From assembly GCA_947623455.1 (NCBI GenBank), contig OX392538.1:3038001-3102000 (forward strand): 64,000 nt of DNA. Reading direction: 5' to 3'. The notes under the pieces are model-generated. The model saw nothing but the letters and a program-made list of their open reading frames with translations, searched no databases and had not been told where the DNA came from. This DNA comes from Mimachlamys varia. Taxonomy: Eukaryota; Mollusca; Bivalvia; Pectinida; Pectinidae. The translations under genes were made by a program, and so were the position numbers. This document shows, piece after piece, positions 39,901-47,160 of the stretch. Within the stretch, counting starts at the first letter, position 1. Each line of letters opens with the position of its first letter.

Positions 39901-41591
39901 TCTTTGACTGCAAAAAGGATAATTTGGATCTGTGTATTTCCACTATTTACAATAAAACTTATGAATAAAAATTGGTATTTTGCAATAAAATATCACTACA
40001 TATGCTGTGTTAAAATTAAGACTGCATTATCATTTGAATAACTTTTTATGGTAATATTGTATAATAATTCAGACCTACACAATAATCAAAAATATTTTTA
40101 CTCTCCCGATATGTTTTATTGCCAATAACAAAAATAAAACTTCTTAAAACAACGGTATTATATTTTGCATGTTCACAGTCACTGGCAGGTGGTTTTTGTA
40201 TGAAAGTTGGATTTTAGTACTACATAGTTTGGGGTTATCTCCCTTCTACAACTCGCGTGCAGACGTTCTCGTTGTCATCTACGATTTGCAGACGCTGTTT
40301 GTAAACACAAAAACTATCATTTACAGCAAATATAGAAGTAAGTGGCATTTTTCCTCATCCCCCCGATATTTTTTACATAGTTTTTAAGCATGAAAACAGG
40401 AAATATGAAAGTTTTCATCAGTGCATTTAAATTAAATGCAATAATTTTCGGGACGTAATCTTACCATCTTGAGTTCTTCTTCACCAGCCTCGGACATCGG
40501 GAAATCGCGCGTGTACTGGAACGTGCATACATTCACGACTACTGTTCCGTCACGAGTACTGGTCGGGTCCCAGTACAGCACATGTTTACAAATACAGCAC
40601 ATGTGTGTAGTGCCAGTAAACACAATAAGCCTGCTGCCGGGAATGACAGGTCACAGTGCTGATAAAACTACACACTAAATGAAGACGTAAGTTCATGGCC
40701 TCCGAGTGCCCTCTGGGCTCACAACGAGTAATCTCACTGACCACACATATTTGTGAAAATGACAACAGCTATTGACGTTGTGTTGCTTCACACATATCAA
40801 TAGTAATTACCCCAAGGGTTTTATGCAGGGACCACAAACAAGCAGTCATTTATCAACAAGATGACTTGTGGGGGATGACCACTTCACATTAATTATGTTA
40901 GTTTTCTCCCTTCTTATCTTAAACATGCATAATTTAGGGAGATAGGGTTCCAATTTCGGGATGACCTACTTTTCACCCTGACTGCAGGTATTAACAGATA
41001 TTATAACGAACTTGATGGCCTGATGTATTAACTCTGAACCTTCTAATTTAGGACTACATACGTGACAGATAATTTGATGTTACTAGTTAGATTGTAGAGG
41101 ATTAATAAAAAGCAGCATAATTTGTAAGGCGTGATATTACGATATGAAAGTGGAAACTTGTATCTGGTTACGGATGTGAATTTTGGCTCGTTCCCAGCAT
41201 TTCCAGTGGTAGGATATCAACGGTACCTTTCCATTTACTTCCTTCTTCAAATCTCTAACATCTTGTGGTATTCATTCTTAACAAACTGGTCAAATATTTA
41301 ACCACACTCTACACATTATAAATGGTCAGTGATTTTATTTCTCTGGAACATACGACAAAATGAAAACGAAACGCGAAACTAAAATATTTGTTGACAAAGG
41401 GGTGAGGGGTAGCAAGAGTACGCTGATCGTTCGTCTTTCCTAATAAATACCGAGATGAAAAAGTCAACAACCAGTTGTAACATATTAAGGAGTGTAAATG
41501 CAAGATGCAACGATGAAATTAACAGATGCGTACCTGTACTATCTCCATGATTATCCCAGCTACTGGGGGTATCCCCCAATGCGGCTGCCAT
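8179..41591 (-). CDS. MED1: MED1, Mediator complex subunit 1 (whole gene, 16 coding exons)
   Basis: MED1 is the Mediator subunit that bridges DNA-bound nuclear receptors and other activators to RNA polymerase II in the nucleus. Sixteen exons join with matching phases and GT-AG borders (coordinates in the exon entries): 6501 nt, 2166 residues, no stop. Seen: the N-terminal MED1 domain (RLESIARQ, VKVFHNG, FVSPYDLLD, PQPIPV, LPDQQHVYF, CLSIPVTLR), LXXLL boxes just after it as in vertebrate MED1, a long Ser-rich tail, an AVIDKL motif and the acidic end DDDLMNEAIMG. The mammalian protein is about 1580 residues, so this one is longer, mainly through the disordered tail. Start chosen at 41591: it has a strong context (AAAGATGGC) and its exon ends in the phase exon 2 needs. 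Introns 1 and 3 are large and full of repeats. Confidence 0.93.
12185..12400 (-). repeat. MED1: coding minisatellite/triplet tract in MED1 (Gln/Asn/His)
   Basis: Within exon 16, an 18-bp unit encoding NQHQQQ is repeated about six times beside pure CAA/CAG runs. CAA, CAG, AAC and CAC codons alternate, and the mixed codons indicate expansion by unit duplication as well as triplet slippage. The tract is likely length-polymorphic. Confidence 0.85.
13808..13913 (-). CDS. MED1: MED1 exon 15
   Basis: Residues 469-503 plus two bases. Acceptor CTTGCAG before 13913, donor AG|GTAACT, phase 2. ITNVKFKVCIG...LCSDDIATKIFQ corresponds to VSCKLYKG..LICTDDFIAKVVQ at the end of the folded domain. Confidence 0.92.
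14271..14366 (-). CDS. MED1: MED1 exon 14
   Basis: Residues 437-468 plus one base. Acceptor AATTTCAG before 14366, donor G|GTAAGT, phase 1. SLTVTFEHPLQDTMV corresponds to FSVSFQHPVNDSLV. Confidence 0.92.
15132..15324 (-). CDS. MED1: MED1 exon 13
   Basis: Residues 373-436 plus one base. Acceptor TTATCAG before 15324, donor G|GTACAT, phase 1. TLPDQQHVYFMSD and VLNHLRQQVIFNTVIESC match ALPGQQHCYFLN and ILNLIRHQVAYNTLIGSC closely. Confidence 0.95.
15867..15970 (-). CDS. MED1: MED1 exon 12
   Basis: Residues 338-372. Acceptor TTTGCAG before 15970, donor GTT|GTAAGT, phase 0. KSLLQLINQRA...GKEFFV matches APLYELITQFE...MRFYA in position and pattern. Confidence 0.88.
16118..17115. repeat. 64-bp minisatellite in MED1 intron 11, seeded by a splice donor
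   Basis: About 14 units of 63-64 bp from 16118 to about 17025, then two degenerate shorter copies that reach exon 11. Each unit begins ACCTGTTACATCTA on the plus strand. On the transcribed strand this reads ATGTAACAG|GTAGTC, nearly the exon 11 end and donor GTGTAACAG|GTAATC. Units with one G fewer are 63 bp and stay open in frame on the minus strand for three units (16436-16654). Confidence 0.92.
17120..17244 (-). CDS. MED1: MED1 exon 11
   Basis: Residues 296-337 plus one base. Acceptor GATTTCAG before 17244, donor ACAG|GTAATC, phase 1. NSCTLSACFVLVLPQPIPV aligns with VDLPACFFLKFPQPIPV. Its last bases and donor resemble the end of every unit of the minisatellite that begins immediately downstream in the intron. 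Confidence 0.93.
17915..18026 (-). CDS. MED1: MED1 exon 10
   Basis: Residues 259-295 plus two bases. Acceptor GTTGCAG before 18026, donor AG|GTAAGG, phase 2. ELGQSVTVCIEP...KLQTIPLM corresponds to the LGMNASVTIE...KLPIAPL segment of the folded domain. Confidence 0.9.
18543..18629 (-). CDS. MED1: MED1 exon 9
   Basis: Residues 230-258 plus one base. Acceptor GTTACAG before 18629, donor G|GTGAGT, phase 1. MKLIYFVSPYDLLDKKT aligns with the conserved LKYYVSPSDLLDDKT. Confidence 0.94.
19276..19343 (-). CDS. MED1: MED1 exon 8
   Basis: Residues 207-229 plus one base. Acceptor ATTGTAG before 19343, donor G|GTAAGT, phase 1. PLGILLPRKGG corresponds to the family's GSVGYLTPRSGG loop. Confidence 0.9.
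19959..20033 (-). CDS. MED1: MED1 exon 7
   Basis: Residues 182-206 plus two bases. Acceptor CTCCAG before 20033, donor AG|GTATGT, phase 2. KAFLALHSLETDL matches MYLALQSLEQDL of the family. Confidence 0.92.
20609..20680 (-). CDS. MED1: MED1 exon 6
   Basis: Residues 158-181 plus two bases. Acceptor TTTCAG before 20680, donor AA|GTAGGT, phase 2. GQFDEFVVHLEGLQDIYKIP corresponds to the conserved FDEFSKHLKGL..LYNLPGD segment. Confidence 0.92.
20957..20985 (-). CDS. MED1: MED1 exon 5 (29-nt microexon)
   Basis: Residues 149-157 plus two bases (SCEELTEIL). Acceptor ATTCACAG, donor AAG|GTATAA, phase 2. It aligns with SCPELVQQLR in vertebrate MED1 and is needed to keep frame between exons 4 and 6. 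Confidence 0.85.
21890..22077 (-). CDS. MED1: MED1 exon 4
   Basis: Residues 86-148. Acceptor TTTTCAG before 22077, donor ACG|GTAATC, phase 0. Contains LLERLESIARQLGL and MFRVEI...VKDVKVFHNGDPT, the most recognisable part of the MED1 N-terminal domain. Confidence 0.95.
22854..23090. repeat. inverted repeat (hairpin) in MED1 intron 3
   Basis: Two near-identical arms of about 95 bp in opposite orientation (22854-22948 and 22995-23090) are separated by about 46 bp. Both contain CATAACTGTATATTTATTTC and CAATTTCATTTTGCAG or their complements. This could be a fold-back MITE or a recent inverted duplication; no terminal motif or target duplication was identified. Confidence 0.75.
23205..23300. repeat. 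short tandem duplication in intron 3
   Basis: A unit of about 53 bp containing GGTGTTGTTTACATCAGTGG and TACAAATGACAC occurs twice in a row. A smaller duplication (GTGGGGCCTCAAGGTCG) follows at about 23462-23505. Confidence 0.7.
24374..24529. mobile_element. MITE with hAT-like termini
   Basis: A 156-bp stretch is bounded by CAGGGTTTGCGTTG and its near reverse complement CAGCGCAAACCCTG (13 of 14 match). CAGRG-type ends are typical of hAT elements. Internally, ACCCCA(C/T)TTAT motifs repeat. An 8-bp target duplication is not evident, so the class is tentative. Confidence 0.55.
24800..24890. repeat. (AAT)n microsatellite with TATAGCGC-type repeat
   Basis: An AAT/TAA run at about 24799-24822 precedes ATTTATATAGCGCTCTATA and AAAGCGCTTCACAAC. 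This pairing recurs widely in marine invertebrate genomes to my knowledge, and is probably the end of a dispersed repeat. Confidence 0.5.
25030..25505. repeat. ~25-bp minisatellite in MED1 intron 3
   Basis: About 17 units built on CATTTGAGTATGGTTTTGAA with variable tails (AGCTCAT, GCTCTAT, AGGTTGT). The open frames across it are a by-product of the period and not a gene. Confidence 0.88.
26990..27075 (+). mobile_element. tRNA-derived SINE head
   Basis: GGTGGCCAAGTGGTTAAGG (A-box region) and GGTTTGAGGTC (B-box-like, with a degenerate GGTTCGANNCC) are spaced as in a tRNA. Intervening stems are poor and no acceptor stem pairs, so this is a SINE or tRNA relic rather than a working tRNA. It lies in MED1 intron 3, opposite in strand to the gene. 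Confidence 0.6.
27650..27728 (-). CDS. MED1: MED1 exon 3
   Basis: Residues 60-85 plus one base. Acceptor TTTACAG before 27728, donor G|GTAGAG, phase 1. CLDKLHRAIK aligns with the family's CLETLQKALK. Intron 3 after it is about 5.6 kb. Confidence 0.9.
27973..28091 (-). CDS. MED1: MED1 exon 2
   Basis: Residues 20-59. Acceptor TTTCACAG at 28094-28092, donor GTAAGT after 27973, ends in phase 0. LLMDKLHGRAAQHKNW...IKAVR matches the conserved N-terminal helix of MED1 (LLERLH...W.E.IK.VR). Intron 1 upstream is about 13.4 kb and contains the Pogo element. Confidence 0.92.
28500..30355. repeat. 30-bp minisatellite in MED1 intron 1
   Basis: More than 50 units of CATCACTACACATGTTAGGT plus ACAGGACTAA, about 30 bp each. 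A longer variant of about 41 bp has an extra CAGAGGACTAA. Every unit carries CACATGT (an E-box-like, partly palindromic core). It begins about 400 bp upstream of exon 2 on the transcribed strand. Open frames within it are repeat artefacts. Confidence 0.92.
31149..31243 (-). mobile_element. tRNA-derived SINE head
   Basis: On the minus strand TTGGCGCAGTGGTAACGG (A box) and GAGTTCGAGGCCC (B box) are spaced as in a tRNA gene, with a large variable region. The B box is well preserved, but stems do not close fully. It is most likely the head of a SINE, in MED1 intron 1 and in the same orientation. Confidence 0.6.
31500..34950. other. MED1 intron 1, AT-rich part without recognised elements
   Basis: No exon, repeat array or transposon end was recognised in these 3.4 kb. 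Short open frames are not supported by composition. Confidence 0.4.
35707..35828. repeat. ~64-bp tandem duplication inside the Pogo 3' region
   Basis: ATGCATGAGAAAATTGA-type units followed by TTTACACATTCTTTGTTCCA occur twice in a row (about 35709 and 35773) in the non-coding part between the stop codon and the left terminal repeat. Confidence 0.75.
36113..36651 (-). CDS. Pogo transposase exon 9 (PHD finger)
   Basis: Residues 417-595 and stop. Acceptor ATTTTAG, phase 1. A Lys/Glu-rich predicted coiled coil is followed by a PHD-type finger: VCGKC, WIQCESC, WYHESC and FQCDEC supply four Cys, one His and three Cys in order. PHD fingers of this kind bind histone tails in other proteins; here the ligand is unknown. 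Confidence 0.9.
36113..40497 (-). CDS. Pogo/Tigger-like transposase with C-terminal PHD finger (nine exons)
   Basis: DNA cut-and-paste transposase of the Pogo group. Nine exons join with matching phases to 1788 nt, 595 residues, no stop or frameshift. Order: psq-type helix-turn-helix (about 12-60), CENP-B/Tc5-type DNA-binding helices (about 65-150), DDE_1 catalytic core with D182 (FNCDETG), D289 (LLLDNHDSH) and D325 (HTTHLLQPLD), spacing DD35D. Then come a KTGLIPLN segment, a long Lys/Glu coiled region and a PHD finger with the Cys4-His-Cys3 pattern. All key residues are present. Start taken at 40497 (MSEAGEEELKM); the frame is open further upstream through the terminal repeat. A domesticated gene is possible, but perfect ends favour a recent, perhaps active, element. 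Confidence 0.88.
36772..36884 (-). CDS. Pogo transposase exon 8
   Basis: Residues 379-416 plus one base. Acceptor TTTTCAAG, donor G|GTAGCA, phase 1. KTGLIPLNQEAI completes the conserved (R)KTGI.P.N motif. A CT-repeat microsatellite lies in the intron just upstream. Confidence 0.85.
36920..36995. repeat. TA and CT microsatellites
   Basis: A short TATATATA run (about 36926-36940) followed by a CT run of about 44 bp within the seventh intron of the transposase gene. Confidence 0.85.
37128..37264 (-). CDS. Pogo transposase exon 7
   Basis: Residues 334-378 plus two bases. Acceptor CTTTAAG, donor CG|GTATGG, phase 2. SPGMIKSAFR is the conserved helix that precedes the R-K-TG-I-P motif split by the next intron. 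Confidence 0.82.
37596..37673 (-). CDS. Pogo transposase exon 6 (third catalytic Asp)
   Basis: Residues 308-333. Acceptor GTTTTAG, donor AAG|GTAAAA, phase 0 at both ends. AFPAHTTHLLQPLDVNVFG is the classic Pogo motif with the third Asp. Confidence 0.9.
38100..38245 (-). CDS. Pogo transposase exon 5 (second catalytic Asp)
   Basis: Residues 259-307. Acceptor ACTTTAG, donor CAG|GTTCGT, phase 0. PVLLLLDNHDSHIG carries the second Asp. Confidence 0.9.
38379..38529 (-). CDS. Pogo transposase exon 4
   Basis: Residues 209-258 plus one base. Acceptor GTGTACAG, donor CAG|GTACTT, phase 1. HVTAHMCVCGDGSVMPTFII is the conserved central strand region of DDE_1 transposases. Confidence 0.88.
38939..39075 (-). 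CDS. Pogo transposase exon 3 (first catalytic Asp)
   Basis: Residues 163-208. Acceptor GTTTTTAG, donor CAA|GTACGA, phase 0. IFNCDETGF holds the first Asp of the DDD triad, followed by GHPCIQQ. Confidence 0.88.
39454..39907 (-). CDS. Pogo transposase exon 2 (DNA-binding region)
   Basis: Residues 12-162 plus one base. Acceptor TTTTGCAG, donor G|GTGAGC. Contains the psq helix-turn-helix (ATQASQEYGVPRQTI) and the CENP-B-like module (KWCLKFIRNHPEL). Confidence 0.9.
40465..40497 (-). CDS. Pogo transposase exon 1
   Basis: Residues 1-11. Donor ATG|GTAAGA, phase 0. It lies only about 50 bp inside the right terminal repeat, so the promoter must be inside or just outside that end. Confidence 0.65.
41534..41591 (-). 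CDS. MED1: MED1 exon 1 (start exon)
   Basis: Encodes residues 1-19 plus one base (MAAALGDTPSSWDNHGDST). Donor CAG|GTACGC at 41534/41533, phase 1, which matches the single base required by exon 2. The start codon sits in AAAGATGGCAGCC, a strong initiation context that also looks like a YY1 motif. The peptide is not conserved enough to prove the exon alone; phase, context and position upstream of exon 2 support it. Confidence 0.7.
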
Positions 41592-41860
41592 CTTTGATTT
41601 TTCTACATTCGATAGCGGCCTCTTGTAGCGATGTTTTCCACACACACACACGGCTACATCATTGTTACCGTGTAGAATGTAACATTTCCGCCATGTTCTG
41701 TTAAATTTGATTACAAGCACACTCCCTAGAAGTCTAAGGTTTTCTAGTATCCATGGCTAAGATGGTGCAGTAGATGCACCTCATAGAAAATAAATGGGTT
41801 CTATCGGGGTCAGTGAAACGCAATCGGGTTGGCTGGTTCTTGTTGACGTCACATAGGTTA
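41592..41860 (-). promoter_or_regulatory. MED1: candidate MED1 promoter / 5' UTR
   Basis: The 270 bp upstream of the start codon contain a palindromic CRE (TGACGTCA, 41844-41851) and a YY1-like TTCCGCCATGTT (41686-41697, plus orientation). A second YY1-like AAGATGGC overlaps the start codon. No TATA box stands out. The transcription start cannot be fixed from sequence. Confidence 0.35.
41665..41694 (-). other. upstream ORF in the MED1 leader
   Basis: ATG in the context AACATGGCG opens a nine-codon frame (MAEMLHSTR) and stops at 41665, 73 nt before the MED1 start codon. If transcription starts upstream of 41694 it would be read first and could dampen MED1 translation. Whether it is transcribed is unknown. 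Confidence 0.3.
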
Positions 41861-42585
41861 ATACATATTTAGGAATGACGTTAATAATATTTACTTGAAA
41901 CGAAATAGAAAAATATGTTTCTACATGTATGATCTGCGAGAATCGATAAAATATGCGAACATGTTAGGCCCGGATAAACTATGCAACACATTTTCATATT
42001 TCCATTCACAAACATTAATGACTCATTTTCTCAGATTTGCAGGTCTCTATATCATTATTTGCCAATTTTAGCATGTGGACAGACATTCTTATTACCTAAG
42101 CACTTTTTATAGCCGGCGTCAAATTACATGTGACATATCAAAATCAATATAGATCTATGTAAACAATTGAGTAATTTTTAGACCAACTTAAAAGAACGTA
42201 TATGTGCCCCTTTTGGTGCAATGATATTGGTCTATATATAAGGTCTTATTGAACCAAGCTCGGTGTATACGTATACGTACGTCACGTAGAACTAGATACA
42301 ATATTTTATTCAATAAAAACCGACAATAGATCAACACAATGGTGATGATAATAATAAGCACCGATTTTTATCTTAGGAGTATGGTCTCCAAGTTTCTGAG
42401 TTTCTGGAATTCCAGTTACATTTTTGTACGTAAAGTGGGTATCCGAGTCTAAAGTTACAGAATTACCTGATACATATATAATATCCTGACATACATGATA
42501 CGGCAATGATTAATTATATACCAACTAGTAATTAAGCAACAAGGCCTATCACCAGAAATGTTATATACGTAACAATACAACGTAA
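41861..42585. other. upstream flank of MED1, nothing recognised
   Basis: AT-rich sequence between the candidate promoter and the 45-bp satellite, without a coding signal or element I can name. Confidence 0.4.
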
Positions 42586-43390
42586 CTAGACATCCCTACC
42601 TATACCCGTCATACTGTATTGTATACGTAACTAGACATCCCTACCTATACCCGTCTTATTGTATTGTATTCGTAACTAGACATCCCTACCTAAACCCGTC
42701 ATATTGTATTGTATACGTAACTAGACATCCCTACCTATACCCGTCATATTGTATTGTATACGTAACTAGACACCCCTACCTATACCCGTCATATTGTACT
42801 GTATACGTAACTAGACATCCCTACCTATACCCGTCATATTGTATTGTATACGTAACTAGACATCCCTACCTATACCCGTCATATTGTATTGTATACGTAA
42901 CTAGACACCCCTACCTATACCCGTCATATTGTACTGTATACGTAACTAGACATCCCTACCTATACCCGTCATATTGTATTGTATACGTAACTAGACATCC
43001 CTACCTATACCCGTCATATTGTATTGTATACGTAACTAGACATCCCTACCTTTACCCGTCATATTGTACTGTATACGTAACTAGACATCCCTACCTATAC
43101 CCGTCATTTTGTACTGTATACGTTACTAGACATCCCTACCTATACCCGTCATATTGTATTGTATACGTACCTAGACATCCCTACCTATACCCGTCATATT
43201 GTACTGTATACGTAACTAGACATCCCTACCTATACCCGTCATATTGTACTGTATACGTAACTAGACATCCCTACCTATACCCGTCATATTGTATTGTATA
43301 CGTTACTATACACCCCTACCTATACCCGTCATATTGTATTGTATACGTAACTAGACATCCTACCTATACCCGTCATGTTGTATTGTATTT
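42586..43390. repeat. 45-bp satellite upstream of MED1
   Basis: About 18 highly similar units made of CTAGACATCCCTACC, TATACCCGTCATATTG and TATTGTATACGTAA. Variants (CACCCC for CATCCC, TACTG for TATTG) recur every few units, suggesting spread in blocks of more than one unit. Confidence 0.93.
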
Positions 43391-43454
43391 GCGCTGCAAC
43401 CCACTATATGAACTTTGCCAGCAGAAATGATTTTCATAAAATAAGGTTCTATTC

Positions 43455-43575
43455 AAATGAAGATAGGTTCAATTTAATTGTCCGTAAAAGATATGTACAA
43501 ATAATTTGACATATCTTCAATTGAATTGTACCTATCTTCAGTTAAATTGAACCTCTCTTCCATTATTTGAAGATA
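43455..43575. repeat. small inverted-repeat cluster
   Basis: GAAGATAGGTTCAATTT near 43457 is matched in reverse by GTACCTATCTTC near 43530 and AAATTGAACCTCTCTTC near 43545. The segment could fold into alternative stems. Origin unknown. Confidence 0.5.
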
Positions 43576-46500
43576 CGGGCAATTCATTGAGTATATGTTA
43601 GTTATTCATTAGGTTGACGTCACCCCGCGTGCTGGTCTTTTGCTGTCATTGGATGGCTAAATTTAAAGGAAATGAATATGTAACGAAATGGCTCCCAAGC
43701 CGCCACGATCCTAAGACACGGATATTTTGCGTGTTTTTGGAGGAAATGGAGATTATTTCTGAGGAAGGAGGTTGCATTTGACTTGCATTTAGGAGGTTTC
43801 TAAAATAAAAATTATCAATCTGTCCAACGGTACCAAGCGTTTTTTCGTACCTCAACTAGAAATGTGATTTTTGATGCAAGAAAGGTAGGTGGGGGTCTAT
43901 TTTTCGATCTGGAAAGCTTTCCACCCTTTAGCTTTTATGACTACTGAGGGGGCATTTTTATCGAAAATTGATCTTAACCCCCCAAATGTGTAAAATTACA
44001 CTAAACACCCTATTTTAGGTCCAAAACTAGCTGTAACAAATTCTCAGGTCCCTGTGTGTGAATCGACACATGTGACATGCAAAACGTCAAAGCTTCTCAT
44101 CTCCCCAGATTGAATGAGGCATGATGGGAAAATTTCTCTCTATATCGTTGTGCATGTCCTTGCAGTGGTGCACAATATATAATAATTACTACGACGGGTA
44201 TGCTCCAATTACTCGCTATTCAGCAAACACCTATATTATATATGCGTAATATCTAAGTTTTCATCAGGTTTCTTTGTAAATATTATATTACATAGCTAAT
44301 AAATGTTTTTTTTGTGACGTTTCGTTATGTACCCTCTCACCTTCATCAGACAAATGACCAGCAAAGCGTGTAGTAATTACACAAATGTGTAAATTGTGTA
44401 CAAGAATCTAAAGTAAAATCCTCAATTAATTTGTAGTACACAACACACTCACACATTCTTTTTAGACTGGTTTTAATTATCATAAAGTGATATATGCTTA
44501 CGTAAAGTTAGTACTATCTAAATAAATCAGTTGTTTCGTCTACATTTTAATAATTAAGGGCGTTTTGTTATCGTTTACATTTGATTAAATCAAATGAACT
44601 GGTTACAAGTGATAGCACTTGACAACATATGCCAGTAGCATTGGCATGAAACTTGAAAGTAATTGATGCTGTATTTTAATTACATTACATGAAAAATATA
44701 GACGACCAAAATGAAAGGAAAATGATAATGTACGTAAATTATTTCGAAGGGGTTGTAAGTAGATTGCACTGAAAACTGAACTTTAGTACAGAGGATGAAA
44801 TCAGTCTGTTCTCAACATTTTCGTTAAAACATTGGTGATCGCATTCTAAGAGATATGCTAATCATGGCGAAATTACCCCCCCCCCCCCCCCCAGCCCCAC
44901 CCCAAACCCCAACCCCAAACCTAACTCATGGCTACGATGTTGAACGCAAGCCAAAATATGGGCTATCGATGTTCGCAGACTTAAGCTAAATTAAGTTAAT
45001 TGATGGATGCAGACAAAACAAATGCCTCTATGTCCATATCTAAATAATTAGCTTGAAATTGACCTTGAATTAAAAAAAGTTCTAAAAACTCCCGATACAA
45101 ATTGTAGAAAACAGAATGTTCAAGAGATATTTCAATGTTTTTGTTACAATTATAGTTTTGGAAGACGCATGACTTTTCTGTCCCATAGTGGTCCATGGAC
45201 ACTTTATACATATTCTTCTGTTTCATTGTATTCTTTCTGTTTTGTTTATTCTTCCTCAATTCTTTTTCCTTTTCTCTCTGTTGTTTTGTCATTTCTTATC
45301 TGAACGGAAGAGTATTTCGTTTGGCTTCTAATTCCTTTGATGTTCCGGGAAATACTTTTCTTTATTTCTACCGATCGTAGGGTAATTAGAATTGATCTAA
45401 TTAGGGTAATTAGACTTGCATTCACGTGAATGTTTACAGTGGTCTGGTATTGGTTTTGTTAATCACAGTATTCTATAAACAATCTATGATTAATAAAGCA
45501 AAATATCGTAACATTGTGGGCGGATCAGCATATTTATAAGGTCTCATGAATATGCATACAAACTGTCGGGCACTATCCTGGAGATCGGGAGTTCGACACG
45601 CGCTGTTGATAACTCCTAAATCATTATACATTAAAATCTGTGATATTTCTTCCCAGTTAATTTGTACGAGCAGTATCGTTTACGCAATAACTAGTTGTGT
45701 GAACAACTGTTTATTGAACCAATGTCATTTTTTCTGAAGGATTGATACACCAACTTTTATATCTGCTACAATCCCTAAGCCGACAAAACCCATATCATGT
45801 CTTGATAACAAGTTTTCTTAAGTTGGAAAACTACATTTTTAGCGACTACAGTAATTTCAGTACTTTGATTCTTAATTGAGGTTAGCACAGCGCCTACATC
45901 TGTTGTGGTTGATAATACAGTACATAATATTGATAAAATTGATTAATGATGAAACCGTCTGTTTTCAACATCTACGCACACCTGCTGTCTTCACAAATCA
46001 TTTCGCTCCTACATATGATCTGGTGATGATAAAACAAACATATATTGATAAATGATGAAGCCTTGTTTTTCGCACCATCTACAAAGTGTAGGACACCGCT
46101 CAGTATCTCCATTTCCCGTAAGTGAAGTCAGCACATTTCCTATAACTGGTCGTGTAAGTCATGCTGTTGGAAGAGAACAAGAGAAGACGGCTGTTAACAT
46201 TGACGAAGGACTTACTTGGAAAACCGTCACCATCAAGGACATCGCTAAGATCATATCTAGACAACACAATAACAGTGGCCGTGATCCCAAGGTCCGGAAC
46301 AATAGCTCTTGACGCCTCTATATATATGCATGTTTATCTCACCAACCATCCGGACAAAAGACAAACTGAATGATATATCATATTTATTACATTTTTACCA
46401 GTGAAATGTTAGAAAATATCAGCTGGATAAAACTTCTATCACCACAGCTTATATAATCACTAGTGATGATGTTAGTTTCGGTCGGATACCATTTCCGCAC

Positions 46501-47160
46501 TATTTGTGCATTATTTTTTTCGTTATTCTAAAATAAACTCATACAAAGTGAGGAAATTAAAAACCTTTATAGTATTTTGGAAATTAATGGATATCTAATG
46601 GATTTTATCAATACGTTTTTGTATTTTTTACTATATTTTAAACCAAAAATAGAACTTCATCCTGTAGCGTATTAATATTCTATAAGCCTTAGGCACCCCG
46701 TCCCGATCAATTATAACCGTACATTTTAAAAATGAAATCAGACTTCTGGGAATTTCGAAAATGAAATAAAAAGAAAATTCTATGGTTTCCCAATAAATAT
46801 CAAATATATTTCACTCGTATGGCAGATTTCAAAATATATTTTCACTTGTGCTACGCACTCGTGTAAACAAATCTGCCATACTCGTGAATTCTCTGAATAG
46901 CCTATATATAGTAGAAAATAGAACAGGAGAGAGTATTAAAGTGAGATTCTGAAAATTACATGTCGATGATCATATAGAGAGCTACAGCGTTTACTTTATA
47001 GGATCAGGTGTTTCTACCAAATATCAGGTAAAATTTTGAGCTATTGAGAAAAGTTTTTCCCCTTTTGCTGACGAGGTCGATCGTATGTATACCTTTCGGA
47101 ACTCCTACATCAGCAGCTTACTTCGATCTTTTCGAGCAGTTTACCACAAGTCTAAAATAA
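43576..47160. other. 3.6 kb without a recognised gene
   Basis: No supported coding region. It contains a C homopolymer of about 18 bp at 44875-44892 followed by CCCCAACCCCAAACC-type sequence, a lone B-box-like GGGAGTTCGACACG at about 45587-45600 and short A/T runs. Confidence 0.4.

Larger units (their letters stand above)
34954..40573 (-). mobile_element. complete Pogo-type (Tc1/mariner superfamily) DNA transposon
   Basis: A 24-bp terminal repeat beginning CTGGGACCCGACCAGTACTC lies at 34954-34977, with an identical inverted copy at 40550-40573. Each is flanked outside by TA (34952-34953 and 40574-40575), the target duplication of this superfamily. The 5.62-kb interior encodes one intact spliced transposase on the minus strand. 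At the right end the next 17 bp inward (40533-40549) match a block at 35158-35175, so the left end looks interrupted by about 180 bp. The element sits in MED1 intron 1, with its gene in the same orientation as MED1. Confidence 0.88.

Noticed and set aside
42586..43390. Regular repeats reminiscent of a CRISPR array
   Set aside because: Units are contiguous with no unique spacers, in a eukaryotic genome. The same applies to the arrays at 16.1, 28.5 and 50.0 kb.
46052..46373. Overlapping 70-86 codon open frames
   Set aside because: No recognised domain, no splice support and a composition like the surrounding intergenic DNA; left as unsupported.
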